Part shown: in pieces, positions 10,401 to 18,763 of the stretch
Layout of the letters: each line of letters opens with the position of its first letter
How positions within the stretch are numbered: the first letter of the stretch is position 1
From: PVC group bacterium
Lineage (GTDB): Bacteria; Verrucomicrobiota; Kiritimatiellia; UBA8416
Direction of reading: 5' to 3'
Assembly: GCA_003567805.1 (NCBI GenBank)
Contig: PWYP01000126.1
Span: 1-25,500, forward strand
Length of the DNA: 25,500 nt
The notes under the pieces: model-generated
Seen by the model: only the letters and a program-made list of their open reading frames with translations
What the model was told of the DNA's origin: nothing
The model's database searches: none
Position numbers and translations under genes: made by a program

Positions 10401-11305
10401 ATGGCTGTCGGATGATTATGCGTTTCCACCTTGATAAGCGTATCCACTTGCTCCTGTCGATACACATAGCGGTGCACAGCATCCGTAGGATCAACTTCGA
10501 ACCACCCATCCGCAAACCCTTCCATCACGCCAGCATTGTCTTTGTAAGCGACCAACGTATTGCCGGGATGCAACGCATGTGTGTTCCGAATCATACCAAA
10601 CAGGGTCGCATCCTTGGACACACCGTCTATAACCCAGTCCGCGTTGAAAATTTTATGCCGGCAATGCTCGGAATTTACCTGCCCGAACATCACCAATTCC
10701 GTGTCAGTCGGATTACGCCCCATCCGCGAGAAAGCATCTGCCAGATACGCAATTTCCTCATCCCGAAGTGCCAATCCCAGTCGCATATTGGCATCACGAA
10801 GTGCCGCCAGCGGATCATCTCCCAATTCCACGACGGCACCTGGTGCAGGATCGGGGTGTACAAACAAATCACTGCAATCAGTATAAACACCTTCAATCAT
10901 GCGGTCATGCAAGAACCCCAATGCAGGACGAGCAGCATCTACATCAGCAATCGAACCATTCTCCAGTGTAAGCCGATAATGCAGTCCTCGCTCTATACGC
11001 GCATAATCATGAATACCGCAATTCCGTAAAATATCTGTCGCTTTCGACGACCAAGGAGAAATCGTGCCTTTACGCGGAATGACGAGAAAACCATCTTCCG
11101 GTTCAAAAAAGGAGGCTCCACCCAAAAGCTGCCGCACTTTGGGTAGCGAGGCTGGATCCGCATCACCAGCAGGCTCCAGAAAGTAAAGCGCCCGCACTTC
11201 CAATGCCTGCACAGCAAGCCCGATCGACTGCACTCGCTCAAGTAATGCAGCCACACGATAAGCAGGAAAGGCATCTCCACCGCGTAAACACTCAGGTTTT
11301 TTCAT
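7436..11305 (-). CDS. purL: Phosphoribosylformylglycinamidine synthase, single-chain type
   Basis: This 1289-residue enzyme converts FGAR, glutamine and ATP to FGAM in the fourth step of purine synthesis. It is the long form that fuses the PurS-like, synthetase and glutaminase parts, as in gamma-proteobacteria and eukaryotes; many bacteria use separate PurS, PurL and PurQ. The N-terminal region (about 1-160) is the PurS-like/linker part. The synthetase core includes [35 protein letters not shown] substrate motifs and the DRSDGG segment. The C-terminal class I glutaminase has nucleophile C1126 (GVCNGC) with H1251 and E1253 (MMPHPERG). The ATG at 11305 follows GGATGG. It lies 40 bases after pheS, in the same direction, where pheT is usually found. 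Its end is antisense to the last codons of lgt. Confidence 0.97.
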   Translation of the reverse strand: MKKPECLRGGDAFPAYRVAALLERVQSIGLAVQALEVRALYFLEPAGDADPASLPKVRQLLGGASFFEPEDGFLVIPRKGTISPWSSKATDILRNCGIHDYARIERGLHYRLTLENGSIADVDAARPALGFLHDRMIEGVYTDCSDLFVHPDPAPGAVVELGDDPLAALRDANMRLGLALRDEEIAYLADAFSRMGRNPTDTELVMFGQVNSEHCRHKIFNADWVIDGVSKDATLFGMIRNTHALHPGNTLVAYKDNAGVMEGFADGWFEVDPTDAVHRYVYRQEQVDTLIKVETHNHPTAIAPYPGAATGVGGEIRDECATGIGGKPRAGLAAYMVSNLRVPGHVLPWEKDFGSFPDRLATPLDIMLEAPIGGAAFGNEFGRPQLCGLFKTFEDMHDDRFRGYHKPIMAAGGMGVIKRRHIEKKPIPKEAAILQIGGPAMRIGLGGGAASSMDTGSNAAELDFDSVQRGNAEMERRCQEVIDACIALQDENPILRIHDIGAGGLSNGCPELIAETGGHFHLRDIHNEDRSMSPMEIWCCEAQERYVLAVLPADLDRFLGLCERERCPVAVIGKATGDQRLIVEDTHFGDRPIDLDLQVILGKPPRLCKDVERKQPQLQPLALEGIGVEAALERVLQLPAVADKTFLITITDRSVTGMVARDQMVGPWQTPVADAAVTLLSFESYQGQAMTMGERTNVALIDAPASGRMAVTEAITNMAGVPVGQLENLKLSANWMCACGESGEDAALFDTVQAVGIDFCPALGISIPVGKDSLSMRTVWQDACGSERKMIGPLSLIVSAFAPVMDARKIVTPDLKEGHSTLVLLDLGCGSNRLGGSALAQVFNQVGDCPPDMDDPDLLKRFFGAMQEMVEDELLLACHDRSDGGLIVTLCEMAFAGRRGMHVDVGALGEDALTVLFSEEPGMVMQVSETHMPHVEGVIEQFGLADVFHKLGPVRKDKRIRVSFGDDEVLDRSIGALHGIWSELTKRMQALRDNPACAESEFDLLRDGDDPGMQFALTYDPEDRHVISKRPPLAVLREQGINGHVEMAAAFSRAGFDCHDIHMSDLLGGRVNLADYQGLVACGGFSYGDVLGAGSGWAGSILYNERLREMFAAFFARQETFTLGVCNGCQMVAQLKDIIPGASAWPQFTANQSAQFEARYVTVSVPKSPSVLLQGMEGSRLGIAVAHGEGFADFSHTGCSDELSERSLVSLQYVDPKGTPTTRYPWNPNGSIDGLTGVTTFDGRVTIMMPHPERGFRSIQLSYRPADYCPGETGPWQRLFDNAYRFATS

Positions 11306-11345
11306 ACATCCATCCTATCCCGAAATCATCCTGTTCCAAAAATCC

Positions 11346-12362
11346 CTACCGAAACTGCCCTAAAAACCGTAGATCATTTTCATACAACATGCGTATATCT
11401 GGAATGCCATACTTGATCATGGCAATTCTCTCAATACCCATACCAAATGCATACCCCGTAAACCTCTCGGCATCATACCCCACTTTGGCAAACACGCGTG
11501 GATCAACCATACCCGCCCCCGCGATTTCAATCCAGCCACTCTGCTTGCATACACGACACCCTTTGCCGCCGCACACATGACACGAAAAATCGCATTCCAC
11601 GCTCGGTTCCGTAAACGGGAAGAAATGCGGACGAAACCGAACATGTACATCTGGCCCCATCATTTCGCGGGCAAAATATGCCAACGTTCCCTTCAAGTCC
11701 GCCAGCGAAACCTCTTCATCAACATACAGTCCTTCAATCTGATGAAAATTCGCGCTGTGCGTGGCATCCGTTGTATCACGGCGATAACAACGACCCGGCG
11801 TAATAATACGCACAGGCGGTGGTTGCTGTTCCATCACACGAATCTGCACCGGAGAGGTCTGTGTCCGCAAAAGCAGATCGGGCGCAATCCAGAAGGTATC
11901 CTGCTCGCTTAACGAAGGATGGTAATCCGGCGTGTTCAAAGCATCGAAATTACGATAGCCCGTCTCCAGATCAGGCCCCTCCGCAACCGTAAAGCCTAGC
12001 TTGGCAAAAATCCGGACCGCCTCTTCTATAACAAGCGAAACGGGATGGCGGCTACCGCGCGGAATGACACGCCCCGGCAACGTAGGATCAAATGCGGGGC
12101 CTGCCGTTTGCCCACTACCGCTGGCAAGTCTATCCTGTTTTTCACGAAGTCCCTCAGACAATGCCTCCTTGAACTGGTTCGCAGCTTGCCCCACCCCAGC
12201 CCGTTGCTCGGCAGGGACATCCCGCAACCCCTTCATAATCTCTGGCAGCAAACCTTTGCGCCCCAAATACCGAATACGCACAGCTTCGAGGTCAGCGGCT
12301 GTTTGGGCATCCGCAACCTGTGCCAAAGCCTCATCGCGCATAGCGAAAATCTTATCTTCCAT
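11346..12362 (-). CDS. pheS: Phenylalanine--tRNA ligase alpha subunit
   Basis: PheS is the catalytic subunit of the alpha2-beta2 enzyme that charges tRNA-Phe. The 338-residue protein has an N-terminal coiled-coil arm (about 1-85) that binds tRNA. The class II core has motif 2 around GRCYRRDTTDATHSANFHQ, a CxxC-x-GKGCRVC segment seen in many PheS proteins, and motif 3 GYAFGMGIERIAMIKYG near the C-terminus. The ATG at 12362 is chosen because a perfect AAGGGGG (12368-12374) sits five bases upstream; an in-frame GTG at 12380 adds six unsupported residues. The beta-subunit gene pheT, normally adjacent, is not here. No room for a promoter remains between the upstream hairpin and the Shine-Dalgarno, so read-through from rplT or a promoter inside rplT seems needed. 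Confidence 0.96.
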   Translation of the reverse strand: MEDKIFAMRDEALAQVADAQTAADLEAVRIRYLGRKGLLPEIMKGLRDVPAEQRAGVGQAANQFKEALSEGLREKQDRLASGSGQTAGPAFDPTLPGRVIPRGSRHPVSLVIEEAVRIFAKLGFTVAEGPDLETGYRNFDALNTPDYHPSLSEQDTFWIAPDLLLRTQTSPVQIRVMEQQPPPVRIITPGRCYRRDTTDATHSANFHQIEGLYVDEEVSLADLKGTLAYFAREMMGPDVHVRFRPHFFPFTEPSVECDFSCHVCGGKGCRVCKQSGWIEIAGAGMVDPRVFAKVGYDAERFTGYAFGMGIERIAMIKYGIPDIRMLYENDLRFLGQFR

Positions 12363-12388
12363 CACATCCCCCTTGTACACGCCCGAGC

Positions 12389-12423
12389 AAAAAAAAAGGC
12401 CATCTCGAAAGATGGCCCTTTTT
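12389..12423 (-). terminator. Strong rho-independent terminator (UUCG loop) after rplT
   Basis: GGCCATCT (12398-12405) and AGATGGCC (12410-12417) form a perfect 8-bp stem. Read on the minus strand the loop is TTCG, the very stable UUCG tetraloop, and nine T follow (12389-12397). T residues also follow on the plus strand (12419-12423), so it could act in both directions. It sits 23 bases after the rplT stop and just before pheS, so it may serve as terminator or attenuator. Confidence 0.88.
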
Positions 12424-12440
12424 CTATACTGCTACGACAA

Positions 12441-12797
12441 CTATTGCAAGCCAGCCTTGGCAATTTCAACAATTGTCTTAAATCCTTCAGGATCATGAAT
12501 CGCAATTTCCGAGAGCATCTTACGGTTCAACTGTACACTTGCTTTCGTCAATCCCTCTGTCAAACGACTGTAACTGATGTCATTCGCGCGGCAAGCTGCG
12601 GAAATACGAACAATCCACAAATTACGATAGTTACGTTTTTTCAGCTTACGGTGAGCAGTCGACATCCACATGGCCCGGTCTACAGACTCGGAGGCCATAC
12701 GAATCAACTTGCTGCGTGATCCCCTGAAACCTTTGGCTCGATCTAAAATCCGGCTACGACGCTTCCGTGATGCCGGTGCATTTGTTGCTCTTGGCAT
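12441..12797 (-). CDS. rplT: 50S ribosomal protein L20
   Basis: L20 is a basic 23S rRNA-binding protein needed for early assembly of the large subunit. The 118-residue protein is full length, with the basic N-terminal extension (RKRRSRILDRAKGFRGSRSK, about 11-30), the YRNLWIVRISAACR helix and the C-terminal NRKMLSEIAI segment. It lies 18 bases after rpmI on the same strand, the standard L35-L20 order. In well-studied bacteria L20 represses this operon by binding the leader; whether that occurs here cannot be seen. A strong terminator follows the stop codon. Confidence 0.97.
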   Translation of the reverse strand: MPRATNAPASRKRRSRILDRAKGFRGSRSKLIRMASESVDRAMWMSTAHRKLKKRNYRNLWIVRISAACRANDISYSRLTEGLTKASVQLNRKMLSEIAIHDPEGFKTIVEIAKAGLQ

Positions 12798-12815
12798 GGT
12801 ATTTCCTCACTTCCC

Positions 12816-13010
12816 TCAGGATGAAATCAAAATTTGCAGACGCCGAGTTTCGGGTTTGCTCAATACGCCGGCTTTACGCAGATTCCGTTTGCGTTTACGA
12901 CTTTTCCCTCCGAGCAAATGACCTGTTCCCGGCTTGGAAAACTTCATTTTACCGGTAGCTGTAACACGAACCCGCTTCGCTGCCGCTTTATTGGTTTTTT
13001 TCTTAGGCAT
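12816..13010 (-). CDS. rpmI: 50S ribosomal protein L35
   Basis: L35 is a small basic protein of the large ribosomal subunit. The 64-residue product begins MPKKKTNKAAAKR and has the family's KPGTGHLL and KSRKRKRNLRK segments. The ATG at 13010 is preferred, with GAAGGTGG as Shine-Dalgarno; a TTG two codons earlier lies too close to that site. It heads the rpmI-rplT operon. The usual first gene, infC, is not upstream, so this operon must start in the 377-base non-coding region to the right. Confidence 0.96.
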   Translation of the reverse strand: MPKKKTNKAAAKRVRVTATGKMKFSKPGTGHLLGGKSRKRKRNLRKAGVLSKPETRRLQILISS

Positions 13011-13387
13011 AATCAACCACCTTCAATTCTTTTATTGATACGACCCCGCAACACGCCATCCACATTCCATTTCATGACCACAGTATCTGGCTGCTTTGCA
13101 TGGGAACTTGTGAATCTAGCGCACACGAATCACAGAGTCCAGCCCTTTTTTCCGCATCCGGTGCAAATTCGGTATAAACCAGACAATTTGGCTGCATAAA
13201 TCATCCGTTCCGCCTTGCTTTATCCCGGCGACGCGTAAGGAAATACAGGTAAAGACATAACCATAAATATATCACTGGAGCACAAAGAAGCCTGCGGGGC
13301 ACACGCAGCAGGCAGGGAACGAATGTGGGGGATAAAAAACTGACTCCACCTTGACCCGACCCGCCGTATCTGGGAAACTGGGAAGTT
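13011..13387. other. Divergent intergenic region between rpmI and the efflux operon
   Basis: No supported gene lies in these 377 bases. It must hold the rpmI-rplT promoter (minus strand) and the efflux operon promoter (plus strand), but no convincing -35/-10 pair is seen on either strand. A hairpin GCCTGC/GCAGGC spans 13290-13313. A minus-strand open frame (13201-13545) has a hydrophobic stretch followed by basic residues but covers the start of the efflux gene and is not called. Confidence 0.5.
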
Positions 13388-15148
13388 ATGAAGTATATTT
13401 TCATTCTTATATCTTGGATGATCCTATTGACAGGATGTCGTTCGGCTTCCTGGCATCGGGAAAAAGCCGATCGTGCCGCTGCCGCAAACATCACAGCGGC
13501 CCAACAAGCGGCATTAGGCCAAACAGAAGATATCCAACTGGGCACAGACGCAGACGCATTACGTTCCCGCCTACTTCAAGATCATAGCCTGCCCGGCATG
13601 CAAACGCTCCAAGAAGCAAACGAAACCAATCAGCCCCCCGCATTACCAGACCCATTCGTGCTCGATCCGGTAACGGCATTGCAAGTCGCTGCTCGAAATA
13701 GCCGAAGCTTTCAACAAGCCAAAGAACAACTTTTTATGACAGCACTAGGCCTCGACTTGGAACAATCGGCCTTTCGCCAGGCATTTGCATCCGAGCTGGA
13801 GCTGAATATCGAAGAAGATCGCAGTGGGGAGGAAACCGTAAGAGGAATCACCGCCTCGGCCCCGCTGCGAGCCACTCGCACCTTTCAAAATGGCGTCACT
13901 TGGACGGGCAGCCTTGCTGTCGACCTCGTTCGTCTGCTTACGCAAGGTTCGGCATCCTCCGTCGGCATACTGGGCGACACAGGCATTACGATTCCCTTGT
14001 TGCGTGGGTCCGGACGCGAAATCGCGGCAGAGCCCCTGCGGCAAGCAGAACGCGACATGCTCTATGCCGTCATGGAATTCGAACGCTTTAAGCGTACCTT
14101 TGCCTTTGACATTTTCAGCAGCTATCTGGAAGTACTGCAGGCCGCCAGCCAGATTGAAAATGCCCGCCAGAACTATGAGAGTCTGATGCAGTCCCGTAAA
14201 CGCGCACGCCGATTAACAGATGCAGGCCGCCTGCCAGCCTTCCAGTATGACCAAACGGTACAAGATGAACTACGCGCCAGAAACCGATGGATCGATGCCC
14301 GCGAACAGCACGCCAGCAGGCTCGACCGTTTTATTTTCGATCTGGGCCTGTCGCCAGATTCTCGCATCCAACTAGATGATGCCATTCTACCGGAACTCGT
14401 AGATGCACTGCTTCTCAGCCATCAGGACCAAGAAACAAACGAAAGTGCCGCTCCGGATCAGGACACGGCAATACGCTTTGCGCTGGAAAATCGCCTCGAC
14501 TTGCAGATCGCACGCATGCGTACCGAAGACGCTGCACGAAAAATCAAAGTAGCCGAAGATGCATTTCGGCCAGAAGTTACGTTAGGAGGCAGAGTGCGGG
14601 CCGGGGAAAGTCGTGCCAGCCTCGGCGCGGCCGAGCAGGACAACGCTCGCCTTGATCTTGGCGAACGCCGAACCTCGGGATTTCTACACATCGACCTTGC
14701 GCTGGACCGGCGCCGTGAACGTATCGCCTACCGACGCGCACTACTTGCGCTCGATGCCGCACACCGCGATGCCGCACAGCTCGAAGACCGGGTGAAACTG
14801 GAAATCCGCGAAGCCCTGCGACGCTTACACCAAACCCGCGAAGCCCTGCAAATCCAGCAACAAGCTGCCAAACTTGCTGCACAACGCGTACACAGCACCG
14901 ATATGTTTCTGGAGGCGGGCCGAGCGCAAATCCGCGATGTTCTCGAAGCACAAGAAGCATTGGTGAATGCACAAAATGCACTAACAAGCGCAGCCGTACA
15001 TCACCGCCTTGCGCAACTACGCTTCCAGCGGGATGCCGATTTATTGGACATGACCATAGACGGCGCCATGCAGGAATCCCCACTTACGCAGCTTTCACAA
15101 ATAGATCCCCCAACGACAGAGGAACCGTATGAAGCAACAGCCCCGTAA
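13388..15148 (+). CDS. TolC-family outer-membrane efflux factor (lipoprotein)
   Basis: This 586-residue protein is probably the outer-membrane channel of the efflux system encoded by the next three genes. The N-terminus has a short hydrophobic signal and lipobox LTGC, so Cys17 should be lipidated by the Lgt enzyme found in this window. The rest shows two alpha-helical outer-membrane-efflux repeats (roughly 90-290 and 340-560), rich in heptad-like Ala, Leu, Gln and Arg and with the ARQNYESLMQSRKRAR and EAQEALVNAQNALTSA type patterns of the family. Length is somewhat above that of typical TolC or OprM proteins. Its ATG follows GGGAAG at close spacing. Its 3' end overlaps the adaptor gene by 20 bases. 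Placing the outer-membrane factor first in the operon is less common. Confidence 0.88.
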   Translation: MKYIFILISWMILLTGCRSASWHREKADRAAAANITAAQQAALGQTEDIQLGTDADALRSRLLQDHSLPGMQTLQEANETNQPPALPDPFVLDPVTALQVAARNSRSFQQAKEQLFMTALGLDLEQSAFRQAFASELELNIEEDRSGEETVRGITASAPLRATRTFQNGVTWTGSLAVDLVRLLTQGSASSVGILGDTGITIPLLRGSGREIAAEPLRQAERDMLYAVMEFERFKRTFAFDIFSSYLEVLQAASQIENARQNYESLMQSRKRARRLTDAGRLPAFQYDQTVQDELRARNRWIDAREQHASRLDRFIFDLGLSPDSRIQLDDAILPELVDALLLSHQDQETNESAAPDQDTAIRFALENRLDLQIARMRTEDAARKIKVAEDAFRPEVTLGGRVRAGESRASLGAAEQDNARLDLGERRTSGFLHIDLALDRRRERIAYRRALLALDAAHRDAAQLEDRVKLEIREALRRLHQTREALQIQQQAAKLAAQRVHSTDMFLEAGRAQIRDVLEAQEALVNAQNALTSAAVHHRLAQLRFQRDADLLDMTIDGAMQESPLTQLSQIDPPTTEEPYEATAP

Positions 15149-16703
15149 CACAAAACCTGTCATCATCGTAACCGCCATTGCGCTGCTGCTGGCAGTAGCA
15201 GGCATCGTACGCTGGCACCAACATACCACGAGCCGTATTGCACCTGTTGCCGTTTTCCATGCTGCACGTGGCCCCCTATCGATCACGGTACAAGAAGGCG
15301 GAACCGTTCATCCACGCGAACAGGTCATTCTCTCAAGCGAACTCGAGGGACGAAACCGCATTTTGTATCTCATCCCCGAAGGAACCCTTGTAAGCAAAGG
15401 TGATCTGCTCGTAGAACTGGATGCATCTGCCCTTGTCGATCGACGGGTAGATTTAGATATCCGTGTGCAAAACGCGGAAGCGGCTTTCATTCGCAGCCGC
15501 GAAAACCTGGAAGTGGTTCGCAACCAAGCCCAAAGCGATGTAGAAAATGCCGAACTCAAACTGCAATTTGCGAACGAAGATTATGTACAATACAAGGAAG
15601 GAGAGTTCCCGAACCGCGTAAAAGAGCTCGAGGCTCGTATCACCATGGCCCGAGAAGAGCTGCAACGGGCACGCGAAAAACTCGAGTGGTCGGAAGTGTT
15701 GCTCGAAGAACAATATTTAGCCGAGTCAGAAGTTCGGGCAGATGCATTAGCCGTCCGCAGAGCAGAGCTGGATGTAGAGCTAGCCGAAACCAATGTACGC
15801 TTTCTGCAGGACTTCGAATACCAGCGCAGAATCACGCAACTGGAAAGCGACAAGAATCAAGCTAGCATGGCATTAGAACGAACCCAGCGACGGGCACGGG
15901 CAGATGTCATCCAAGCCGAGGCAGAGCTGCGGGCACGCGAATCAGAATTCAAACAGAATCAGGACCGCTTGGAGCGCCTCAATGAGCAAATTGAAAAAGC
16001 GCGTATTACGGCCCCACGTGAAGGCCTCGTGATATACGCAACAAGTACGCGGTTCAGGTGGCGTGGCAATATCGAACCCTTAGCGGAGGGACAGGAAGTA
16101 AACGAACGCCAGGAGCTCATCCACCTACCCACCGCAGCAGGCTTCATGGCGCGTATACGTATCCATGAATCAAGCATTCAGAAAGTAGCGGTTGGACAAC
16201 CCGTCACCATCACAGTCAGCGCCCTGCCCGGCAGAACCTTTACAGGAAAAGTCAGTACGATTGCCCCCTTACCAGACCCGGCGAGCTCTTTCATGAATCC
16301 CGATCTCAAATTATACGACACCGAAATACGGATTGATGGGGGCACGGATGTACTGCGTGCCGGGATGAGCTGCCAAACCATCATTAAGATTGATGATCTG
16401 GATGATGCCGTACACGTACCTGTGCACACCGTCGTACGCCACCAAGGTCATCCAACCGTGTTTATACAAACCGCAAACGGAGCAACACCGAGACGCGTAG
16501 AAGTCGGTGATGATGATGGACGCATGGTACATATAATCTCCGGTTTAGAGGAAGGCGAGCCGGTTCTATTGGCTCCACCGGTTGGGCAACAACAAGAATC
16601 GCGCCGGTCCCGCTCGGAAGATGGACGCCAGGAAAGGGAAACCACCCCCGAAACCGAGGAAACACCTCGCCCGCGTCGCCGCACAGAAGGTCCGCCCGCA
16701 TGA
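15129..16703 (+). CDS. Periplasmic adaptor (HlyD/MacA-type membrane fusion protein)
   Basis: The 524-residue protein would link the inner-membrane ABC permease to the TolC-like channel. It has an N-terminal membrane anchor (about 10-28) and a first half of a lipoyl/barrel-sandwich domain (about 50-105). A long charged coiled coil (about 105-295) follows, then the second lipoyl half beginning at KARITAPREGLVIY and a beta-barrel with a membrane-proximal domain (about 320-485). The coiled coil is longer than in most MacA proteins. The last 40 residues are Arg, Glu and Pro-rich and probably disordered, an unusual tail. The start at 15129 follows GAGGAA and overlaps the preceding gene. The stop overlaps the ATPase start (16700). 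The transported substrate is unknown. Confidence 0.9.
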   Translation: MKQQPRNTKPVIIVTAIALLLAVAGIVRWHQHTTSRIAPVAVFHAARGPLSITVQEGGTVHPREQVILSSELEGRNRILYLIPEGTLVSKGDLLVELDASALVDRRVDLDIRVQNAEAAFIRSRENLEVVRNQAQSDVENAELKLQFANEDYVQYKEGEFPNRVKELEARITMAREELQRAREKLEWSEVLLEEQYLAESEVRADALAVRRAELDVELAETNVRFLQDFEYQRRITQLESDKNQASMALERTQRRARADVIQAEAELRARESEFKQNQDRLERLNEQIEKARITAPREGLVIYATSTRFRWRGNIEPLAEGQEVNERQELIHLPTAAGFMARIRIHESSIQKVAVGQPVTITVSALPGRTFTGKVSTIAPLPDPASSFMNPDLKLYDTEIRIDGGTDVLRAGMSCQTIIKIDDLDDAVHVPVHTVVRHQGHPTVFIQTANGATPRRVEVGDDDGRMVHIISGLEEGEPVLLAPPVGQQQESRRSRSEDGRQERETTPETEETPRPRRRTEGPPA

Positions 16704-17389
16704 GCTATCCAGCAGCAACACTTGAAAATATTCACAAAACCTATCGTATGGGCGAAGAGCCGATCCGCGCGCTTAATGGGTTTACCACCACATTTGAAGC
16801 CGGAAGTTTTTGGGCCATCATGGGGCCCAGCGGTTGCGGAAAAAGCACATTGCTAAATGTTCTCGGCTGCTTGGACCGCCCCGATGCCGGCACCTATTGT
16901 ATCGATGGCCGTGATACCGCAGCGTTAACGGATGATGCCCTCAGTGACATCCGCTTGAAATATCTTGGCTTCATTTTTCAAAGCTTCAACCTCATTCCCC
17001 AATTAACAGTCGCAGAAAATATTGAATTACCCCTCTATTATCTTGGATGGCACCCCGACCGTGCTCACAAAAGAGCCACCGAACTAGCAAAGGAAGTGGG
17101 CTTGGCAGGCAGATTGCAGCACCGGCCCTACCAACTTTCCGGCGGACAGCAACAACGCGTTGCTATCGCCCGGGCACTTGCCAACGATCCCGTGCTTCTA
17201 CTGGCTGATGAACCGACCGGAAACTTGGATTCCGCCACGGGCGTCGAAATCATGCAGATGATCAGCGATCTAAACAAAAGCGGAAAAACCGTAATCATGG
17301 TTACACATGAACCCGAGGTCGCCGCCATTGCCCAACACCACTTGGTCATGCGAGATGGACGCATCGAGAAAATCGGAGCCGCGTCATGA
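16700..17389 (+). CDS. ABC transporter ATP-binding protein, MacB/LolD family
   Basis: This 229-residue cytoplasmic ATPase energises the efflux complex. It has Walker A GPSGCGKST (42-50), the Q-loop at FIFQSFNLIP (91-100), the signature LSGGQ (146-150), Walker B LLLADE (166-171), a D-loop (GNLDSAT) and switch His203. The FNLIPQLTVAENIELPL stretch is typical of the MacB/LolD/FtsE group (mechanotransmission ABC proteins) rather than importers. Here the ATPase and permease are separate, as in YknYZ, whereas E. coli MacB is a fusion. Overlaps at both ends (16700-16703, 17386-17389) indicate coupled translation in a four-gene operon. LolD is an alternative, but the adaptor and outer-membrane factor favour efflux. 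Confidence 0.94.
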   Translation: MSYPAATLENIHKTYRMGEEPIRALNGFTTTFEAGSFWAIMGPSGCGKSTLLNVLGCLDRPDAGTYCIDGRDTAALTDDALSDIRLKYLGFIFQSFNLIPQLTVAENIELPLYYLGWHPDRAHKRATELAKEVGLAGRLQHRPYQLSGGQQQRVAIARALANDPVLLLADEPTGNLDSATGVEIMQMISDLNKSGKTVIMVTHEPEVAAIAQHHLVMRDGRIEKIGAAS

Positions 17390-18663
17390 GAAACAACCGC
17401 TTGTTGCGTAACATACGTCTAGGGATCAAAACACTTCTATTGCATAAATTACGCTCACTCCTAACGATGCTAGGCGTCGTGTTCGGCGTAAGCAGTGTCA
17501 TTGCCATGCTTGCCGTCGGAGAAGGAGCCAGTCGAGAAGCACTAGATCAAATCCGCCGCTTGGGCAGTCATAACATTATCATCGATGGCGACCGACCCGA
17601 TAGTGATGAAGATGGCCAACGCGGGGAAAGCACCCGACTTCTAATTTACGGCCTGCGATATGCTGATTTGGATCGATTACAAACCGGGTTTCCTGACATT
17701 GCCAGGGCGGTGCCGGTAAAATGGGTCCAGCGCGAAGGACGCATTGGTGCGCAATCCATGCAACTGCGCATGGTCGGAACCACCCCTGATTGGTTTGACC
17801 TTGTAAATCGTCCCATGCTGGACGGGCGGGCACTTTCCCAACTTGACATCGAGCGCAAAGCAAATGTTGCCGTCATCACCGAACATGCAGCCAGACGCTT
17901 CTTTGCTGCAGCACGCGCGGGTTTAGGGTCTCAAATCCGCTTCGGCGGAACCTCCTTTACCATCGTAGGCATCGTTCAAAGCGAAAGTGCATCAGCAGGT
18001 GGCATGCAAACACCGGATCGCAACACCGATCTCTATATTCCCATCTCAACGGCACAAGAACGTTTCGGTGATCTGCAAGAATTGCGCAGCGGCGGGAGCA
18101 GATCCCGCGAGCAAGTCGAGCTCAATCAGATCATTGTTGAAATTGCCTCCTTGGATGCCGTTGAACCAAACGCGGCAGCCATTGAAGCCATGCTGAAACG
18201 CTTTCACCGGAGCGATACAGCGTATCGAGTCAACGTCCCGCTGGCACTCCTCCGACAAGCGGAAACCACCCGGCGCAACTTCAATATTGTTCTTGGCGCC
18301 ATTGCTGGCATCAGCCTGCTTGTGGGTGGCATCGGCATCATGAATATCATGTTAGCTTCGGTAACCGAACGCACCCGTGAAATTGGCGTACGCCGTGCCA
18401 TTGGCGCTAAGCAACGCCAGATCGTCTCCCAGTTTCTTATTGAAACCATCGTCTTGTCCACAACAGGAGGACTCATTGGTGTTGCCATCGGCATGCTCAT
18501 CCCCTGGGTTATTAGCATAACCGTTGATATGCCTACATACGTTACCCCAATCAGCGTCATTCTTGCATTAGGCGTCAGTATGGCCGTCGGCATCATCTTC
18601 GGCATCTACCCAGCCATGCGCGCTGCCCGTCTCGATCCCATCGAAGCCCTCCGCCACGAATAA
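17386..18663 (+). CDS. ABC transporter permease, MacB/FtsX type
   Basis: The 425-residue inner-membrane protein is the membrane part of the efflux system. It has the MacB plan: one N-terminal membrane helix (about 25-45, within SLLTMLGVVFGVSSVIAML), a large periplasmic domain (about 50-290) and three C-terminal helices (about 300-325, 348-378, 388-410). The TERTREIGVRRAIGAK coupling segment lies between helices 2 and 3, and the protein ends with AARLDPIEALRHE, a common ending of the family. Such pumps push periplasmic substrates through the outer channel by mechanical transmission, not by carrying them across the inner membrane. Candidate cargoes include macrolide-like drugs, peptides or lipids; the sequence does not decide. 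Confidence 0.93.
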   Translation: MRNNRLLRNIRLGIKTLLLHKLRSLLTMLGVVFGVSSVIAMLAVGEGASREALDQIRRLGSHNIIIDGDRPDSDEDGQRGESTRLLIYGLRYADLDRLQTGFPDIARAVPVKWVQREGRIGAQSMQLRMVGTTPDWFDLVNRPMLDGRALSQLDIERKANVAVITEHAARRFFAAARAGLGSQIRFGGTSFTIVGIVQSESASAGGMQTPDRNTDLYIPISTAQERFGDLQELRSGGSRSREQVELNQIIVEIASLDAVEPNAAAIEAMLKRFHRSDTAYRVNVPLALLRQAETTRRNFNIVLGAIAGISLLVGGIGIMNIMLASVTERTREIGVRRAIGAKQRQIVSQFLIETIVLSTTGGLIGVAIGMLIPWVISITVDMPTYVTPISVILALGVSMAVGIIFGIYPAMRAARLDPIEALRHE

Positions 18664-18698
18664 CCCCCCCTTTGCCAAAGCTTGTTTTTCAGCAGAAC

Positions 18699-18727
18699 GT
18701 GTCATACAGTGCCGAGCGGAATATACA
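18699..18727 (+). promoter_or_regulatory. Candidate aroG promoter
   Basis: GTGTCA (18699-18704; four of six) and TATACA (18722-18727; five of six) are spaced by 17 bases in the 100-base gap between the permease and aroG genes. The start site would fall about 30 bases upstream of the ATG. No repressor site was recognised. Confidence 0.35.
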
Positions 18728-18763
18728 GAGAACACGAACAAAATACCATTTGGGCATGGATAC

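Noticed and set aside
9512..11029. 505-codon plus-strand open frame (and another of 387 codons at 8231-9394)
   Set aside because: Both lie wholly antisense to purL, which has full family motifs; the translations have odd composition and no recognisable domain.
13201..13545. 114-codon minus-strand frame with a hydrophobic stretch and basic tail
   Set aside because: It covers the signal peptide region of the efflux gene on the other strand, has no Shine-Dalgarno or family likeness, and the first half reads as antisense noise.
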